From assembly GCF_009765905.1 (NCBI RefSeq), contig NZ_LMUO01000006.1:1-44174 (forward strand): a stretch of 44,174 nt of DNA, read 5' to 3'. A program made the position numbers and the translations under genes. Shown here piece after piece: positions 7,434 to 17,223 of this stretch; the stretch's first letter is position 1, and each line of letters opens with the position of its first letter. The stretch is from Mucilaginibacter sp. L196 (lineage in GTDB: Bacteria > Bacteroidota > Bacteroidia > Sphingobacteriales > Sphingobacteriaceae). Under the pieces are notes generated by a model that saw only the letters and a list, made by a program, of their open reading frames with translations, did not search any database and had not been told where the DNA came from.

Positions 7434-8600
7434 TTAAATTGTCAATTGATGAGTATCCGAAATAGCTTTTTTTGAATAATTATAACTAATAAAACATCCA
7501 AAAAACCAAGATATAACAACAAAACCATCATTCGTGATGGGAACCACGTTGGTTGTTAAGATAATAATGATAGCCAATCCTGCACCCCTTAACTTCAAAA
7601 ATTTAGTAAATAACAAGAAAAATGCAAACGTAATTATTCCATAACCTAAATATAACGCTGGTAAACCGCAGAAGTCTATTAAACTCTCATCTTTTAGTTC
7701 TGCCACTATAGCTTCTAACCCAGTTCGTGAATTGAGCATTAAACTGGTAATATTGGTACCTCTAATATAATCTGATATACCAGCGTAGGGAGTTAATGCG
7801 TAACCAGAGAATCTTTGTATTAGTGAAATATTTAGTTCATCGTAAAAAAAGCTAGTATGAAGTAAAATGTAATTAAAAAAAAAGATTAAAACAATCGCAT
7901 ATAAAATTGCTACCACATAGCCCTCAATTATATTAATGTACTTCTTTAATAATAAAATAACAGGAACTATTAATAATATAGTTGTGGTTTTTGAAATCGA
8001 AATTATAATTCCTATAATTATAAATGACAGATAGATTTTTTTCTTTTTCTTATTTACTTTCGGATCGTTAATGATAACAAAAAAAACCACACCCAATAAC
8101 GACGCAAAAAAGCCCCCTTCTCGTGATAATCCACTTACCCTTGGCAAAATTGAAATAGCATAAAAGTTTGTAAATGTCGGCCCGGCAAAAGGCCCCCATA
8201 TTACGTTTGCAATATTTGTTGGGCCTATTAAATACGCCACAGCCGGATCAATAAAAATCAAGACAAACTGCGCAACTGCAACAATTACATTAACTACGGC
8301 CCATCTGTATAAATAAAAATATTCTTTTTCATAGCAGTAAAACATATATACCACTGAAGAAAGAAGCATCAGTATTTTAACGAAAACAACAACATTTAAG
8401 CAAGATAAGGCTGTTAAAAAAGATAAGGCCAATGTTATAATAATAGTATCTCTGCTAAATTTATTTATGGCCCATAAAAGAAAAGACACATCAAAAAACA
8501 AGATTATTGAAGACAAATAAATTGTTACCCCGCCTACAAATGGTGACAGTATAGGAGCTGTTAAAAACAGAAAAAAAAGATTCGGAATTATTTTTTTCAT
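7434..8600 (-). CDS. Wzy-like polysaccharide polymerase (membrane)
   Basis: A 388-residue very hydrophobic protein with about ten or more predicted membrane spans, positioned among glycosyltransferases and a flippase. That context and the long non-membrane stretch (around residues 250-310, containing SLIQRFSGYALTPYAGISDYIRG and NSRTGLEAIVAELKDESLIDF) fit a Wzy-type polymerase, which joins lipid-linked repeat units on the periplasmic side. Wzy proteins share little sequence, so this rests on topology and neighbourhood. An O-antigen ligase-like or acyl/other modifying membrane protein is a weaker alternative. It is 12 bases downstream of the preceding transferase. Confidence 0.7.
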   Translation of the reverse strand: MKKIIPNLFFLFLTAPILSPFVGGVTIYLSSIILFFDVSFLLWAINKFSRDTIIITLALSFLTALSCLNVVVFVKILMLLSSVVYMFYCYEKEYFYLYRWAVVNVIVAVAQFVLIFIDPAVAYLIGPTNIANVIWGPFAGPTFTNFYAISILPRVSGLSREGGFFASLLGVVFFVIINDPKVNKKKKKIYLSFIIIGIIISISKTTTILLIVPVILLLKKYINIIEGYVVAILYAIVLIFFFNYILLHTSFFYDELNISLIQRFSGYALTPYAGISDYIRGTNITSLMLNSRTGLEAIVAELKDESLIDFCGLPALYLGYGIITFAFFLLFTKFLKLRGAGLAIIIILTTNVVPITNDGFVVISWFFGCFISYNYSKKAISDTHQLTI

Positions 8601-8612
8601 TGAGCCTGCTTT

Positions 8613-9698
8613 TTAAATCAACTTAAGTTTTTTTACAAAGCCAGTAAACTCTACTTCATAACTCTTGCGTAATTTATTTGCTGCTGATGTATTAAAATGT
8701 TGCTGGCTTGCAATGCAATTTATTATACTGTCAATGTATTGACTTTTATTTTCCGGGTCAATAAAATAAGCGTACTCAGCAACTGCTTCATGTAGCTCTG
8801 TTATGTCTGTTACAACCGGTTTTAGTCCACACAGCACGGCTTCGCTTGCAGGCATACCGTATCCTTCATATTTTGAGGGGAACACAAAGCACGAAGCACC
8901 ATTATAAATATAAGGCAGGTGCTCTTCGGCAACATAGCCTAATTGTATGATATCATCATCCTGATTTATTAATCGCTGCAAATTGGTGTTTTTCCAGCCT
9001 TTGCTTCCCGCAAGTACCAATTTATGCCCGTTAATACGATTGTCTTTTTTTAATTGCAAAAACACTTCGACAGTTTTTACAAGGTTTTTTCTTGGTTCTT
9101 GGGTAGCCACTGTCAAAACATATGGGTATTTAATATTGAGGTTTAACAATACCGCCTTAATATTAGCCTCAGCAATAACTTTATAGCTAGCATCAATCGG
9201 CGGGTGCAGAATATAATTTGCCTCAATATTATATTCTTTTTCTAATTTTTTAGCAGTTCCATGTGAGTTGGAAATTACATAATCGGCATTTTTTATATCA
9301 TTTTTAAAAAAAAGGATATGTGTTAGCAGATGTAATTTACTCATAGTTTCCCTGGCATAAATATGATTAAGATCGTGCACAACCACAATCTTTTTACCCG
9401 CTGATTTTTGCAAGGGTGTAAATGTCCCCCCGAAAAGTTGATAGTCAAATTTTTCCCTTCTTAATAGTCTTCCAAGGAAAAACTTACTCCAAATCAAAGG
9501 TTTAATTTTTTCAAACTTTGAATCCTGTTTAACAACAATATTGGATGATGTAAAACTAATATCTAAAGGTTTGTTTGTAAAAATTACAATTGCAGCATCA
9601 GGCATGCGTTCAGCTAAACTTAGCACCAATTTTAACACGTACTTTCCAACGCCGCTTAACTGGCCTTGCAATGGCCTGCCATCTATTGCAATCTTCAT
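8613..9698 (-). CDS. Glycosyltransferase family 4
   Basis: A 361-residue GT4 enzyme with the start MKIAIDGRPLQGQLSGVGKYV, the IDGRPL/SGVGKY opening seen in many exopolysaccharide mannosyl- or glucosyltransferases. VVHDLNHIYAR is the acceptor-side HD loop. The donor domain has LTVATQEPRKNLVKTVEVF and SKYEGYGMPASEAVLCGLKPVVTDI with the E-x7-E motif. Predicted cytoplasmic or membrane-peripheral. Tight 12-base spacing on both sides supports one operon. The sugar and linkage cannot be deduced. Confidence 0.88.
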   Translation of the reverse strand: MKIAIDGRPLQGQLSGVGKYVLKLVLSLAERMPDAAIVIFTNKPLDISFTSSNIVVKQDSKFEKIKPLIWSKFFLGRLLRREKFDYQLFGGTFTPLQKSAGKKIVVVHDLNHIYARETMSKLHLLTHILFFKNDIKNADYVISNSHGTAKKLEKEYNIEANYILHPPIDASYKVIAEANIKAVLLNLNIKYPYVLTVATQEPRKNLVKTVEVFLQLKKDNRINGHKLVLAGSKGWKNTNLQRLINQDDDIIQLGYVAEEHLPYIYNGASCFVFPSKYEGYGMPASEAVLCGLKPVVTDITELHEAVAEYAYFIDPENKSQYIDSIINCIASQQHFNTSAANKLRKSYEVEFTGFVKKLKLI

Positions 9699-9710
9699 AA
9701 AGCTTTTTAA

Positions 9711-10931
9711 TTATTTTTTCACTAAAAATGTTTGCTTCTCAAACCTATTATATATTGCAAAAAAACGCATCATTAAGTAGTACCGTTTAATACCAAACAC
9801 TGCTTTAAATAGCAATAATGCTTTAAACACTTTCTTAAATATCGCAGGTTCTTTTCCGTATGTTTTCTTTAAAGCCTTGTATTTACCGTCGTTATCAATT
9901 AACATGGCGTTGTTTTTTTCAAGAAAAGAATAGTACGAGCCGGCGTTTGTTGAAAAAAGGTTGTCAAATTTCTCTCCCTCATTTACTAAACCCCGGTATA
10001 GCCTTCTATGGTATTTTAATATCCCCGCTCCGTCATCAAAATAATTGTATTTATAAGGCATTATACTTAACCGCTCTAAGTCATTTTTATACAGGTTAAT
10101 TACATAATCCTCAAATATTTCACGGTATTCAGGAATTATAGATAAGGTATATTTTGTTTGTTTCCTGCAAACAGCTTCTGCATTATCAGCATCTAAACCC
10201 GAAAAGTGCATTATAGTTAACGGATAGCTGGTATCATCAACATAAAATGTATTGTTTTGCTTAAACAATGCCCTTTCATGGAAGTTCCAAAAAGCCAGGT
10301 TCATGCCGGGATGCCTTAATATTAAAACTTCATTTGTATATAATGACGGAAGAAAATCCATCCATTTTTGGTCTACATGTAAAGCATCCTCTTTGTCAGC
10401 ATAGCATTGGTTAGATAATTTTTGCATCCACCAATCAGCAATATTTATCCCAACAGCCGAATTCTTAATGCCAAAGAATCCTAAATTATATATTCCAACA
10501 AACAGTAACTCCTCTTCGGTTGTGGCACCTGTGTAATTTACATATGGCTTTAACAGATGAGGGGTTAAAATGGCATGATAAGTATCAAGGTGATAAAAAA
10601 GAAAATCAAGGCTACTGTATACAACCATATCAGGATCGATATATAAAACCTTTTCAAAACCTTCATTAAAAAGTTTTTTAATGAAAAATGGCTTAACCGA
10701 CGTGCTAAATTCAATTACATCATATTGAAATGACATTTTTTCAAACTCAACAATACCAATGTTTTTCGACTCTATTATTTTATAGTCACACTTAATGTCT
10801 TCTCCATCAATCTCGTCGGACAATAGAATAGTGAAGTCACACTCAGGATGAAACTGTTTTATAGTATCGCCAAGTGTTTTAGCATGTGCCAGATAGTTCT
10901 TTGCACAAATAGTAAAAATTGCATTTTTCAT
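9711..10931 (-). CDS. GT-A fold glycosyltransferase with DxD motif
   Basis: A 406-residue protein whose first half looks like a nucleotide-diphospho-sugar transferase of GT-A fold: AIFTICAKNYLAHAKTLGDTI at the start and VLYIDPDMVVYSSLDFLF with the metal-binding D99-P-D101. This arrangement resembles GT8-type enzymes (an ion-dependent retaining class), though the remainder, with many aromatic residues and a HFSG motif (MHFSGLDADNAE), belongs to a less well characterised bacterial group. The C-terminal 60 residues are basic and hydrophobic and may rest on the membrane. It is the only GT-A-like enzyme among the transferases here, so it probably adds a distinct sugar. Family number uncertain. Confidence 0.75.
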   Translation of the reverse strand: MKNAIFTICAKNYLAHAKTLGDTIKQFHPECDFTILLSDEIDGEDIKCDYKIIESKNIGIVEFEKMSFQYDVIEFSTSVKPFFIKKLFNEGFEKVLYIDPDMVVYSSLDFLFYHLDTYHAILTPHLLKPYVNYTGATTEEELLFVGIYNLGFFGIKNSAVGINIADWWMQKLSNQCYADKEDALHVDQKWMDFLPSLYTNEVLILRHPGMNLAFWNFHERALFKQNNTFYVDDTSYPLTIMHFSGLDADNAEAVCRKQTKYTLSIIPEYREIFEDYVINLYKNDLERLSIMPYKYNYFDDGAGILKYHRRLYRGLVNEGEKFDNLFSTNAGSYYSFLEKNNAMLIDNDGKYKALKKTYGKEPAIFKKVFKALLLFKAVFGIKRYYLMMRFFAIYNRFEKQTFLVKK

Positions 10932-10971
10932 TATTATTTTTTAGCCTAAAGATTATATACCTTTAAATTTT

Positions 10972-11850
10972 TCAATAATCAGACAATTTAATCCATGAAT
11001 CCGGATATATATCAGTACTTATATCGTTCCTTAAAAACCGAGTTGGAGAAATAACTAATTTATCGGGGTTTTTATTCAGCCACGCCCCCCACCAGCTAAA
11101 TGAACTATTGGAGATAATATTATGCTTGCATAATGTCATCATATACATATCTTTCCATGAATTCTCTTTGACATTACAATCAACATAGGCAACGTTTTTC
11201 ATAGTTAAATTATCCTTTATCCAAGGAAAATCATTTGAAAAAACAAAAAACCGGGGGTTGTTGACGCTTTTTTCAATCAGATCAATTGCTTTTTGAAAGT
11301 ATGCCTTATTACAAACGTCTCCAAAAAGATTATAATTCTCTGCATTTAAATAATCCCCGCGCCTTACATGGATTGAAACACTATTACTGTTAATTATATC
11401 GTTTATATAATTAACATTCACATCATCTGTTAGCGTTCCGAATTCAAATGCTTTATTAATTTCATTTTTTGCACCTGAAAAATATTTTTCAGAATGCCAG
11501 CCGCCATAGTAAAATGTGACCCCGCTTGAGGGCAATAAATATTCTTCTTTAAACGTATAATCGAAATTCTCGCCAACTATTCGGCAATTAAATAATTTTA
11601 ATAAGTTCTTTAACGGTGTGCTTATCGCCTTGATCTTTTCTATGCGTAATATTCTGAATAAAAAAATAAGCGCTTTTTTTAAAGGTGTTACCGAATAATC
11701 AATCTTAAAAACTTTATTTAACTCAAATCCATTATGTGCTTTACCGATTGTTATGAAGCGTGTAGAACTGTTATTTTTTTTCTTTTGCAGGTATAATGCA
11801 TATTGCGACATTTGATTGCCTAAGCCATTAAAAATAATTACAACATCCAT
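10972..11850 (-). CDS. Alpha-1,2-fucosyltransferase-like, GT11
   Basis: A 292-residue GT11 family enzyme. The start MDVVIIFNGLGNQMSQYAL is the GLGNQMFQYA-type loop of the family, and HVRRGDY at 161-167 is the signature GDP-fucose binding motif. The later NSSFSWWGAWLN block is also characteristic. GT11 enzymes transfer L-fucose from GDP-fucose in alpha-1,2 linkage to galactose or related residues; a few members use other donors. If correct, the polysaccharide carries a fucose-like branch. No GDP-fucose synthesis genes (gmd, fcl) occur in this window, so the donor would have to be made elsewhere. It is 40 bases after the preceding GT reading from the operon start side and 30 bases after the flippase. 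Confidence 0.85.
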   Translation of the reverse strand: MDVVIIFNGLGNQMSQYALYLQKKKNNSSTRFITIGKAHNGFELNKVFKIDYSVTPLKKALIFLFRILRIEKIKAISTPLKNLLKLFNCRIVGENFDYTFKEEYLLPSSGVTFYYGGWHSEKYFSGAKNEINKAFEFGTLTDDVNVNYINDIINSNSVSIHVRRGDYLNAENYNLFGDVCNKAYFQKAIDLIEKSVNNPRFFVFSNDFPWIKDNLTMKNVAYVDCNVKENSWKDMYMMTLCKHNIISNSSFSWWGAWLNKNPDKLVISPTRFLRNDISTDIYPDSWIKLSDY

Positions 11851-11880
11851 TTTATAATTGGTTTTTTGTAGATGATCGTG

Positions 11881-13242
11881 TTATTTATACCAAATACCTT
11901 TTGCCGTTCCATTCAAAAGTTTATTGCATTGAATATATAATACAATATCCTGAAATAATAAAATAATGATATTGGAAATCGTAACTCCAACAACACCGAT
12001 CCATTTTCCTAAAAAAAATGCTATAGGGATGTTAATAATAGTGCTTATAATAAATAAATAAAATTGCATTCGTATTTTACCGATTCCATTTATAAGATAA
12101 CAGTGCATTAATTGCCAGCACCACGTAATAACATATATACCCATTACAAAAGACAGGATAAACGGCACTTTTATACTATCGCCTAGCCAAATTTTAATTA
12201 TAAAGGGCGATAATATAACTATGATAAAGGTTAGCACAGCCACTATAATCAAATATTTATACATTTTTCTGAATATATCCTTGATCCACAAATAATCCTT
12301 TTTGGAATAAGCATCAGTAAAGGCTGCCCAAAAAGGTGTCATTATTATTGAGAAAACTGAAAATATTACCGCAAATAATTTATAAGATATATTGTAAACG
12401 GTAACCTCTCGCGGCCCAAAAAGTTGTGTAACCACAATATTATCGGTTTGAAACAAAAGCAATGCACCAATTTGAATAAAGAAGAATAGCCCTCCAACAC
12501 TTAACAAACTTTTAGCATACTTAAAATTAACCATTTTAAAACTTGGTGAAACCAAGGAATACTCTTTTCTAAAGTACCAAATATTTGCCCCTATTTGTAC
12601 TAATAATGGCAACCCGGCTAAAGCCAATACAAGGTATAATAATGATTCGGATGACACATTTTTCAATACAATTAAACATACTAAACATCCAAACTGCCCT
12701 ACCAGGTTAATTAGTGAAACCTTAGATACCGAATGAAAAGCAAGCAACACACTATTAAGTGTTTGCGAAATAAGTTGTAAACAAAACGAACCAAAAACTA
12801 TTAAGGCTAAAAGATTTAAATTTAACCCATTAATTGTTGGGGTATTAAGTATTTTGTTCCAATTAAGGAAGATATTTGAAATCAAGAAAATCAAAAAAAG
12901 CAATAATGCAATTAATGATATCATAGCATAAGTTGTACTAATGTATGTTTTGGAGTTTACCGTTTCATTCAGCGCATTTGATTCTGCCAGCTTATTTTTC
13001 AGCCCGTTACCTAACCCAATATCAAAAAAACCAAACCATCCAATAATTGAACTTAGTGTGAGCCAAATACCATATTGTAGAGGATTTACATAACTAATTG
13101 TAATTGGAACCAACAGTAAACTTATTGAGATTGCTGCACCTTTAATAGCTAAAGAAAAAGCAATATTTTTTTTTGCAAGTAAAGTTCGCTCGTGCCCAAC
13201 TAAAAAAAAACCTTTAAACTTCCTTACTAATAATTTTATCAT
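11881..13242 (-). CDS. Wzx-like polysaccharide flippase
   Basis: A 453-residue integral membrane protein with about twelve to fourteen hydrophobic segments and the MATE/MOP-superfamily look of Wzx/RfbX proteins: an N-terminal basic stretch, then NPLQYGIWLTLSSIIGWFGFFDIGLGNGLKNKLAE, which is the conserved Y-G-x-W...D-x-G-L-G-N-G-L region of polysaccharide biosynthesis proteins. It would flip the undecaprenyl-linked repeat unit across the inner membrane. It follows the chain-length gene by 15 bases. A combined flippase, polymerase-like protein and chain-length protein in one operon indicates the Wzx/Wzy-dependent route rather than an ABC or synthase route. Confidence 0.85.
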   Translation of the reverse strand: MIKLLVRKFKGFFLVGHERTLLAKKNIAFSLAIKGAAISISLLLVPITISYVNPLQYGIWLTLSSIIGWFGFFDIGLGNGLKNKLAESNALNETVNSKTYISTTYAMISLIALLLFLIFLISNIFLNWNKILNTPTINGLNLNLLALIVFGSFCLQLISQTLNSVLLAFHSVSKVSLINLVGQFGCLVCLIVLKNVSSESLLYLVLALAGLPLLVQIGANIWYFRKEYSLVSPSFKMVNFKYAKSLLSVGGLFFFIQIGALLLFQTDNIVVTQLFGPREVTVYNISYKLFAVIFSVFSIIMTPFWAAFTDAYSKKDYLWIKDIFRKMYKYLIIVAVLTFIIVILSPFIIKIWLGDSIKVPFILSFVMGIYVITWCWQLMHCYLINGIGKIRMQFYLFIISTIINIPIAFFLGKWIGVVGVTISNIIILLFQDIVLYIQCNKLLNGTAKGIWYK

Positions 13243-13257
13243 TCTTGATTAATACGT

Positions 13258-14340
13258 TTAATTATAAATCTTGCGCAGTGATTTCCTGATGAGCAACCAT
13301 GACATTGTAATAAATGAAGCTAATATTACACCTATAATCGTACTGATTGATTTCCCGATTTTATTTACTTTCAGCGGTAATATAGGAGCATCAATAACTT
13401 GGATTAACGGTGTTTCCTGCCGTAACATCATTTTTGAAACTTCCAGATTTTTCACAATCTCACTATATATCTCGCTGCTTGCCTGCACATCAATCTGCTT
13501 TTTTTGGGAAGGAACTCTAAGTGATACCAACAGCGGGTTGGCATTTGGCGAGGCATCAGAGGCTGATGCGACTCCCGAGATTGATGAATTTAAAACCACT
13601 CGTACACTATCGGCCTGCTTTTGTAAAGTTTGTACATCCTGAGAAGCTTTCTTTGTTTTGGTTTGTATGTAAAAGTTATTTACCGTTTGTACTAATACGT
13701 TTGTAAATTCCTTGGAAAATAGTTCATCGCCTGTAGAAACTTGTACATCTATAATACCTAATTTTTTGTCGGGTTTTGAAACACTTAATATCTTTTTATT
13801 AAATGTTTCAACTAAATCATTAACTATACTATCTTGCGTTCGGTTGAACTTTGCAGGATCACCATTAAATGAGATATTATTTATATGATCTTTTTCACTC
13901 CATTTAGTACGTAGTTTATTAAAATCGATATATCTATCAATTAATAATTCATCTTTTCCATCGAAATTTGACTTATTTAATAATGCCATTGCAATCATCA
14001 ATCGGGATTTATACAGCTCAATAATATTATCGCCCTGAAATAAACCGGTATTACCTCCGCCCCCCATATCAATACCAGCTAATGATGCCAATCCGGCATA
14101 TTGACTTAGTCCACCGCCTTTACTGCCTTCGTCCAATACAAAAGTGCAATTAGCGACGTAAATTGGTTTCTTTAATTTAGCGTACCCTAATCCAATAACG
14201 CCGCCTATAAATCCAACTATGCAAAAGGTTAGCCATTTGGTCTTTAAATACTTTATTGTCGTGTTAATTTTTATTAAAACATCTTTAACTGATATCTCAT
14301 CAGAGTCAATAGCTATCTTTTCGTTCTCTTTCGGATTCAT
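13258..14340 (-). CDS. Wzz-type chain-length determinant
   Basis: A 360-residue membrane protein of the polysaccharide co-polymerase family. Two membrane spans (about 39-57 and 333-350) bracket a large periplasmic domain with coiled-coil character, the standard Wzz layout; the motif near the second span, LIQVIDAPILPLKVNKIGK, contains the conserved P-x2-P. Nothing resembling a Walker A motif or tyrosine-rich tail follows the second span, so it lacks the cytoplasmic tyrosine-kinase domain of PCP-2a proteins. A glycine-rich loop (about 70-100, GGGLSQYAGLASLAGIDMGGGG) is a Bacteroidota feature. It presumably sets polymer length together with the Wzy-like protein and contacts the SLBB export protein encoded 28 bases upstream. 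Confidence 0.88.
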   Translation of the reverse strand: MNPKENEKIAIDSDEISVKDVLIKINTTIKYLKTKWLTFCIVGFIGGVIGLGYAKLKKPIYVANCTFVLDEGSKGGGLSQYAGLASLAGIDMGGGGNTGLFQGDNIIELYKSRLMIAMALLNKSNFDGKDELLIDRYIDFNKLRTKWSEKDHINNISFNGDPAKFNRTQDSIVNDLVETFNKKILSVSKPDKKLGIIDVQVSTGDELFSKEFTNVLVQTVNNFYIQTKTKKASQDVQTLQKQADSVRVVLNSSISGVASASDASPNANPLLVSLRVPSQKKQIDVQASSEIYSEIVKNLEVSKMMLRQETPLIQVIDAPILPLKVNKIGKSISTIIGVILASFITMSWLLIRKSLRKIYN

Positions 14341-14368
14341 AGATTAATAGTTGGGAAAAATTAAGCGA

Positions 14369-16843
14369 TTATCTATTTAAACTCAAAATACCCAAAATTA
14401 TCGCCCCTATTGAAGCTAAACCAGTGGTAAGCCCTAATATAGTTTGCAATGAATTTCCAACTGGTGCCGGTTTTAACGGCACGTATATCTGGCTCCCGGG
14501 TTTTACACCTGGGTGGATGTTAAAAAACAAAAACTTACGTGTACCCTTCACGGTCCCGTTCGGATATACGACATATGCACCTGATTTTAGTGCCCGAGGA
14601 GCATATCCCCCCGCATTAGAAACAAAATCATTAAATGATTTTGAATTATCGTATACCACAGCACTTGGATATAAAACCTGCCCGTTTACCCGTACAATCT
14701 GCTGTTCTTTTGGAATTCTTAGTTCGTCGCCGTCTTCCAGTAACAAGTCTATTTTCGTTCCTGGTTTTTTCAATATATTTTTCAGATCAATACCAACAAA
14801 ATCATTACGTTGCTGTTGGTCATCATTGCTGGTTGAATCTTTATAGGCTTGTTTCAGTCTATTAGATTTTGTTGTTTGTTCAAGTGCTAAAGCAGTGGAG
14901 TCTGTTTTGCTTTTATCAAGGCCTAAAATGGCAATATTGTTTCGCTTTAATGATCCGCCTTCAACATCAGCAAACACTGTTAATCCGCCGGCACGTTTAA
15001 CCAAATCTGATATTTTTTCGTTCTTATTCTTAATAGTATATGACCCGGGATATAAAACTTCGCCTTCAACTTTTACAACTTTTTGTTTCTCGTATCCTGG
15101 TAAACTGTATACCGAAACGATATCAAAGGGTTGTAGCACAAAATTAGCCGTTCCGGGTGTTATTTGATTATCAACATCAACACTAAAAACCTGGGCTACC
15201 GTACTGCTTTTTGATTCTGGATTGGAGTCGGATACCCGTCGGGCTACCTCAATACGTTTAGTACTGGCACCTTCGGCAAATCCACCTGCTTTTAATATCA
15301 AGTCTTCTACCTTCATATTATCACCAAAAGCAAATTTACCCGGTTTTCTAACTTCACCATTAATAGTCACCGTATACTTGTCACGTAAATCAAATATGGA
15401 AGATATACTAACAACATCCTCACGTTGCAGCGGTACGTCAACCACCTTGTTTTCAACATCTTTTAAATTAAAACTTATTATCGCAGTTGTATTATCAGGG
15501 TTTAATCTTGTAATTGTACCACGTTCGGTAAAAGCATCTTCCTTTAAACCTGCGGCATTTGCAATTAGCTGATACAATGTTAATCCCTTTTGCAGTTCAT
15601 ATTCTCCGGGTTTAAAAACCGCTCCTGTAATTGTAACCCTGTTCTCGTACCTGTTAATAATAGATCCCACCGTAAATTTATCCCCTCTTAAAGGAATATA
15701 ATCATTATAATCAGCCTCAAGAACATCTGTAATTTTTCTTTGCTGATCATTTATTTGTGAAACCTTGATACGCGCGGTGTAGGCACTATCAGTAAAGCCA
15801 CCTGCATAGGTTAATATATTCTGCAATGTTTCTCCGGGTAAAACCTCAAACAACGCAGGGATTTTGACCTGGCCAGCGAGCTCTACCCTGGTTCTATAAG
15901 TAGGAACACGCACTATGTCCTGATCCTGTAGTGTAATGTTATCTTTTTGATCGCCTTTCACCAAAAAATCATAAACATCCAAATGTTTTATTATACGGTT
16001 ATTTCTGATTACTTCAATCTGCCTTAAGCTACCGTTATAATTAGGCCCTCCGGCTACATAAAGCGCATTAAAAACTGTTGCAAGTGAGGGTAGCGTATAT
16101 GTACCTGGCTTTACAACCTGGCCAATAATAATTACTTGTATGCTGCGTATATTGCCAAGTGTTACGTTAACATTTGTGCCGTGGCCTATGGCATAGTTAT
16201 TAGCGGCCAGCTTGCTTTTTATTTGTGCTGTTGCTTGTTCAATGGTTTTACCGCTAACATTTAAAACCCCAATGCCGGGTATATTTATATTGCCATCGGG
16301 CGAAACCGTTAATTTCCAATTTATTAATGAATTACCATAAACGTTAATATCAAGCTCATCATTGGGGCCAACTATATAATTTAGAGGGGTAGCCAATTTC
16401 AAATTTGGCTCGAATGAACTATTTTTATTCTTGAAAATATCTGCACCAAAAACTTTGGGGTTCAAGCTATCGAACAAATTATTTACTATATTGGAAGTAT
16501 CGGTACTTGCAGGTGTATAATTAAGGCGCCTGCCAACCGTATTGGTATCAGCCGCACTTGAGGTTGATGTGCCACTTTTGCTACGCAGGTATTTAATACG
16601 AGTTTGCAATTTTTGTACCTGATCGGCAGACATTCCCTTGGCTTGAGCTTGTTGTATTATTTCCGCATCACTTAATCCTGCATTTTGACCTTGTTGCATC
16701 AGTTGAATCACTTGCTGGTCTGAAAGATCATCGACATTTACTGAAGACATGGATTGAAGATTACTTTGAGCCGAAACCGTTTTAATCGATCCGCAAAAAA
16801 TCAGGAGGATAAGTAGTATTGCGCTAAGGTTAATTTTATTCAT
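14369..16843 (-). CDS. SLBB-domain polysaccharide export protein (Wza-like)
   Basis: An 824-residue outer-membrane polysaccharide export protein. After a signal peptide (cleavage near AQS, residue 26) there is a glutamine-rich helical part with repeated 'MSADQV/LSDAEI' units (about 35-90), then the Poly_export domain starting NYIVGPNDELDINVYG around residue 155. Several SLBB domains follow, each recognisable by a G-x-V-x-x-P-G turn (IGQVVKPGTY, AGQVKIPALF, TGAVFKPGEY, NGEVRKPGKF, EGEVLYPGSY, NGQVLYPSAV). The last 27 residues form a hydrophobic helix. The protein is about twice the size of E. coli Wza because of the extra SLBB repeats, which is usual in Bacteroidota. First gene of the operon; it would form the exit channel. 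Confidence 0.9.
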   Translation of the reverse strand: MNKINLSAILLILLIFCGSIKTVSAQSNLQSMSSVNVDDLSDQQVIQLMQQGQNAGLSDAEIIQQAQAKGMSADQVQKLQTRIKYLRSKSGTSTSSAADTNTVGRRLNYTPASTDTSNIVNNLFDSLNPKVFGADIFKNKNSSFEPNLKLATPLNYIVGPNDELDINVYGNSLINWKLTVSPDGNINIPGIGVLNVSGKTIEQATAQIKSKLAANNYAIGHGTNVNVTLGNIRSIQVIIIGQVVKPGTYTLPSLATVFNALYVAGGPNYNGSLRQIEVIRNNRIIKHLDVYDFLVKGDQKDNITLQDQDIVRVPTYRTRVELAGQVKIPALFEVLPGETLQNILTYAGGFTDSAYTARIKVSQINDQQRKITDVLEADYNDYIPLRGDKFTVGSIINRYENRVTITGAVFKPGEYELQKGLTLYQLIANAAGLKEDAFTERGTITRLNPDNTTAIISFNLKDVENKVVDVPLQREDVVSISSIFDLRDKYTVTINGEVRKPGKFAFGDNMKVEDLILKAGGFAEGASTKRIEVARRVSDSNPESKSSTVAQVFSVDVDNQITPGTANFVLQPFDIVSVYSLPGYEKQKVVKVEGEVLYPGSYTIKNKNEKISDLVKRAGGLTVFADVEGGSLKRNNIAILGLDKSKTDSTALALEQTTKSNRLKQAYKDSTSNDDQQQRNDFVGIDLKNILKKPGTKIDLLLEDGDELRIPKEQQIVRVNGQVLYPSAVVYDNSKSFNDFVSNAGGYAPRALKSGAYVVYPNGTVKGTRKFLFFNIHPGVKPGSQIYVPLKPAPVGNSLQTILGLTTGLASIGAIILGILSLNR

Positions 16844-16893
16844 ACGTAAAAAATATCGAAGCTAACAACTATAACCCGATAGCTAATAATCCG

Positions 16894-16901
16894 CAAATGT
16901 A
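16894..16901 (-). promoter_or_regulatory. Candidate -7 box for the polysaccharide operon
   Basis: On the minus strand this reads TACATTTG, a full TAnnTTTG match about 50 bases upstream of the first ATG. No TTTG lies at the normal -33 distance. It is the best promoter candidate for the whole nine-gene operon. Confidence 0.4.
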
Positions 16902-17188
16902 AATCAAATTATCATTTATATCGAGTAAAAATTTTTATAAATCCATTTGTCCACTATTTGCAAAGTAACTCCATTATTAACTTTATAGTATTTCTAACGT
17001 AAAAAAATTTATTTTAAATTAATAACAATGCCGTTTCAGTTCAATTTTCTTAATAAAAATGATACCAGTTAACATATTAATATGAAGCAAAAAAAATATA
17101 ACAATCTCAAACCAATTTATTGTACTGTTAAATTAAGTTAACGGTTCATTAAATTATCATCAGCCTATAAAACAATCAAATAATACGG
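16902..17188. other. AT-rich divergent intergenic region
   Basis: This gap separates the polysaccharide operon from the divergent DUF4271/hemD pair and probably carries upstream control sequences for both. Long A and T runs are present, but I see no gene, RNA fold or clear operator. Confidence 0.45.
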
Positions 17189-17196
17189 TAATTTTG
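17189..17196 (+). promoter_or_regulatory. Candidate -7 box (TAATTTTG) for DUF4271 gene
   Basis: TAATTTTG matches TAnnTTTG completely and lies 28 bases before the ATG at 17224. It includes the TTG that a longer reading frame would use as a start, which argues for starting at the ATG. A -33 element is not obvious. Confidence 0.45.
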
Positions 17197-17223
17197 CAGC
17201 TTATAATTAAGCCCGGTTTATTA

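Noticed and set aside
14424..14846. Plus-strand ORF over the SLBB export gene
   Set aside because: It is the reverse-frame image of a well supported coding region and shows no family features.
17194..17223. TTG start extending the DUF4271 protein by ten residues
   Set aside because: It overlaps a TAATTTTG promoter-like box, and the ATG at 17224 gives a proper signal peptide.
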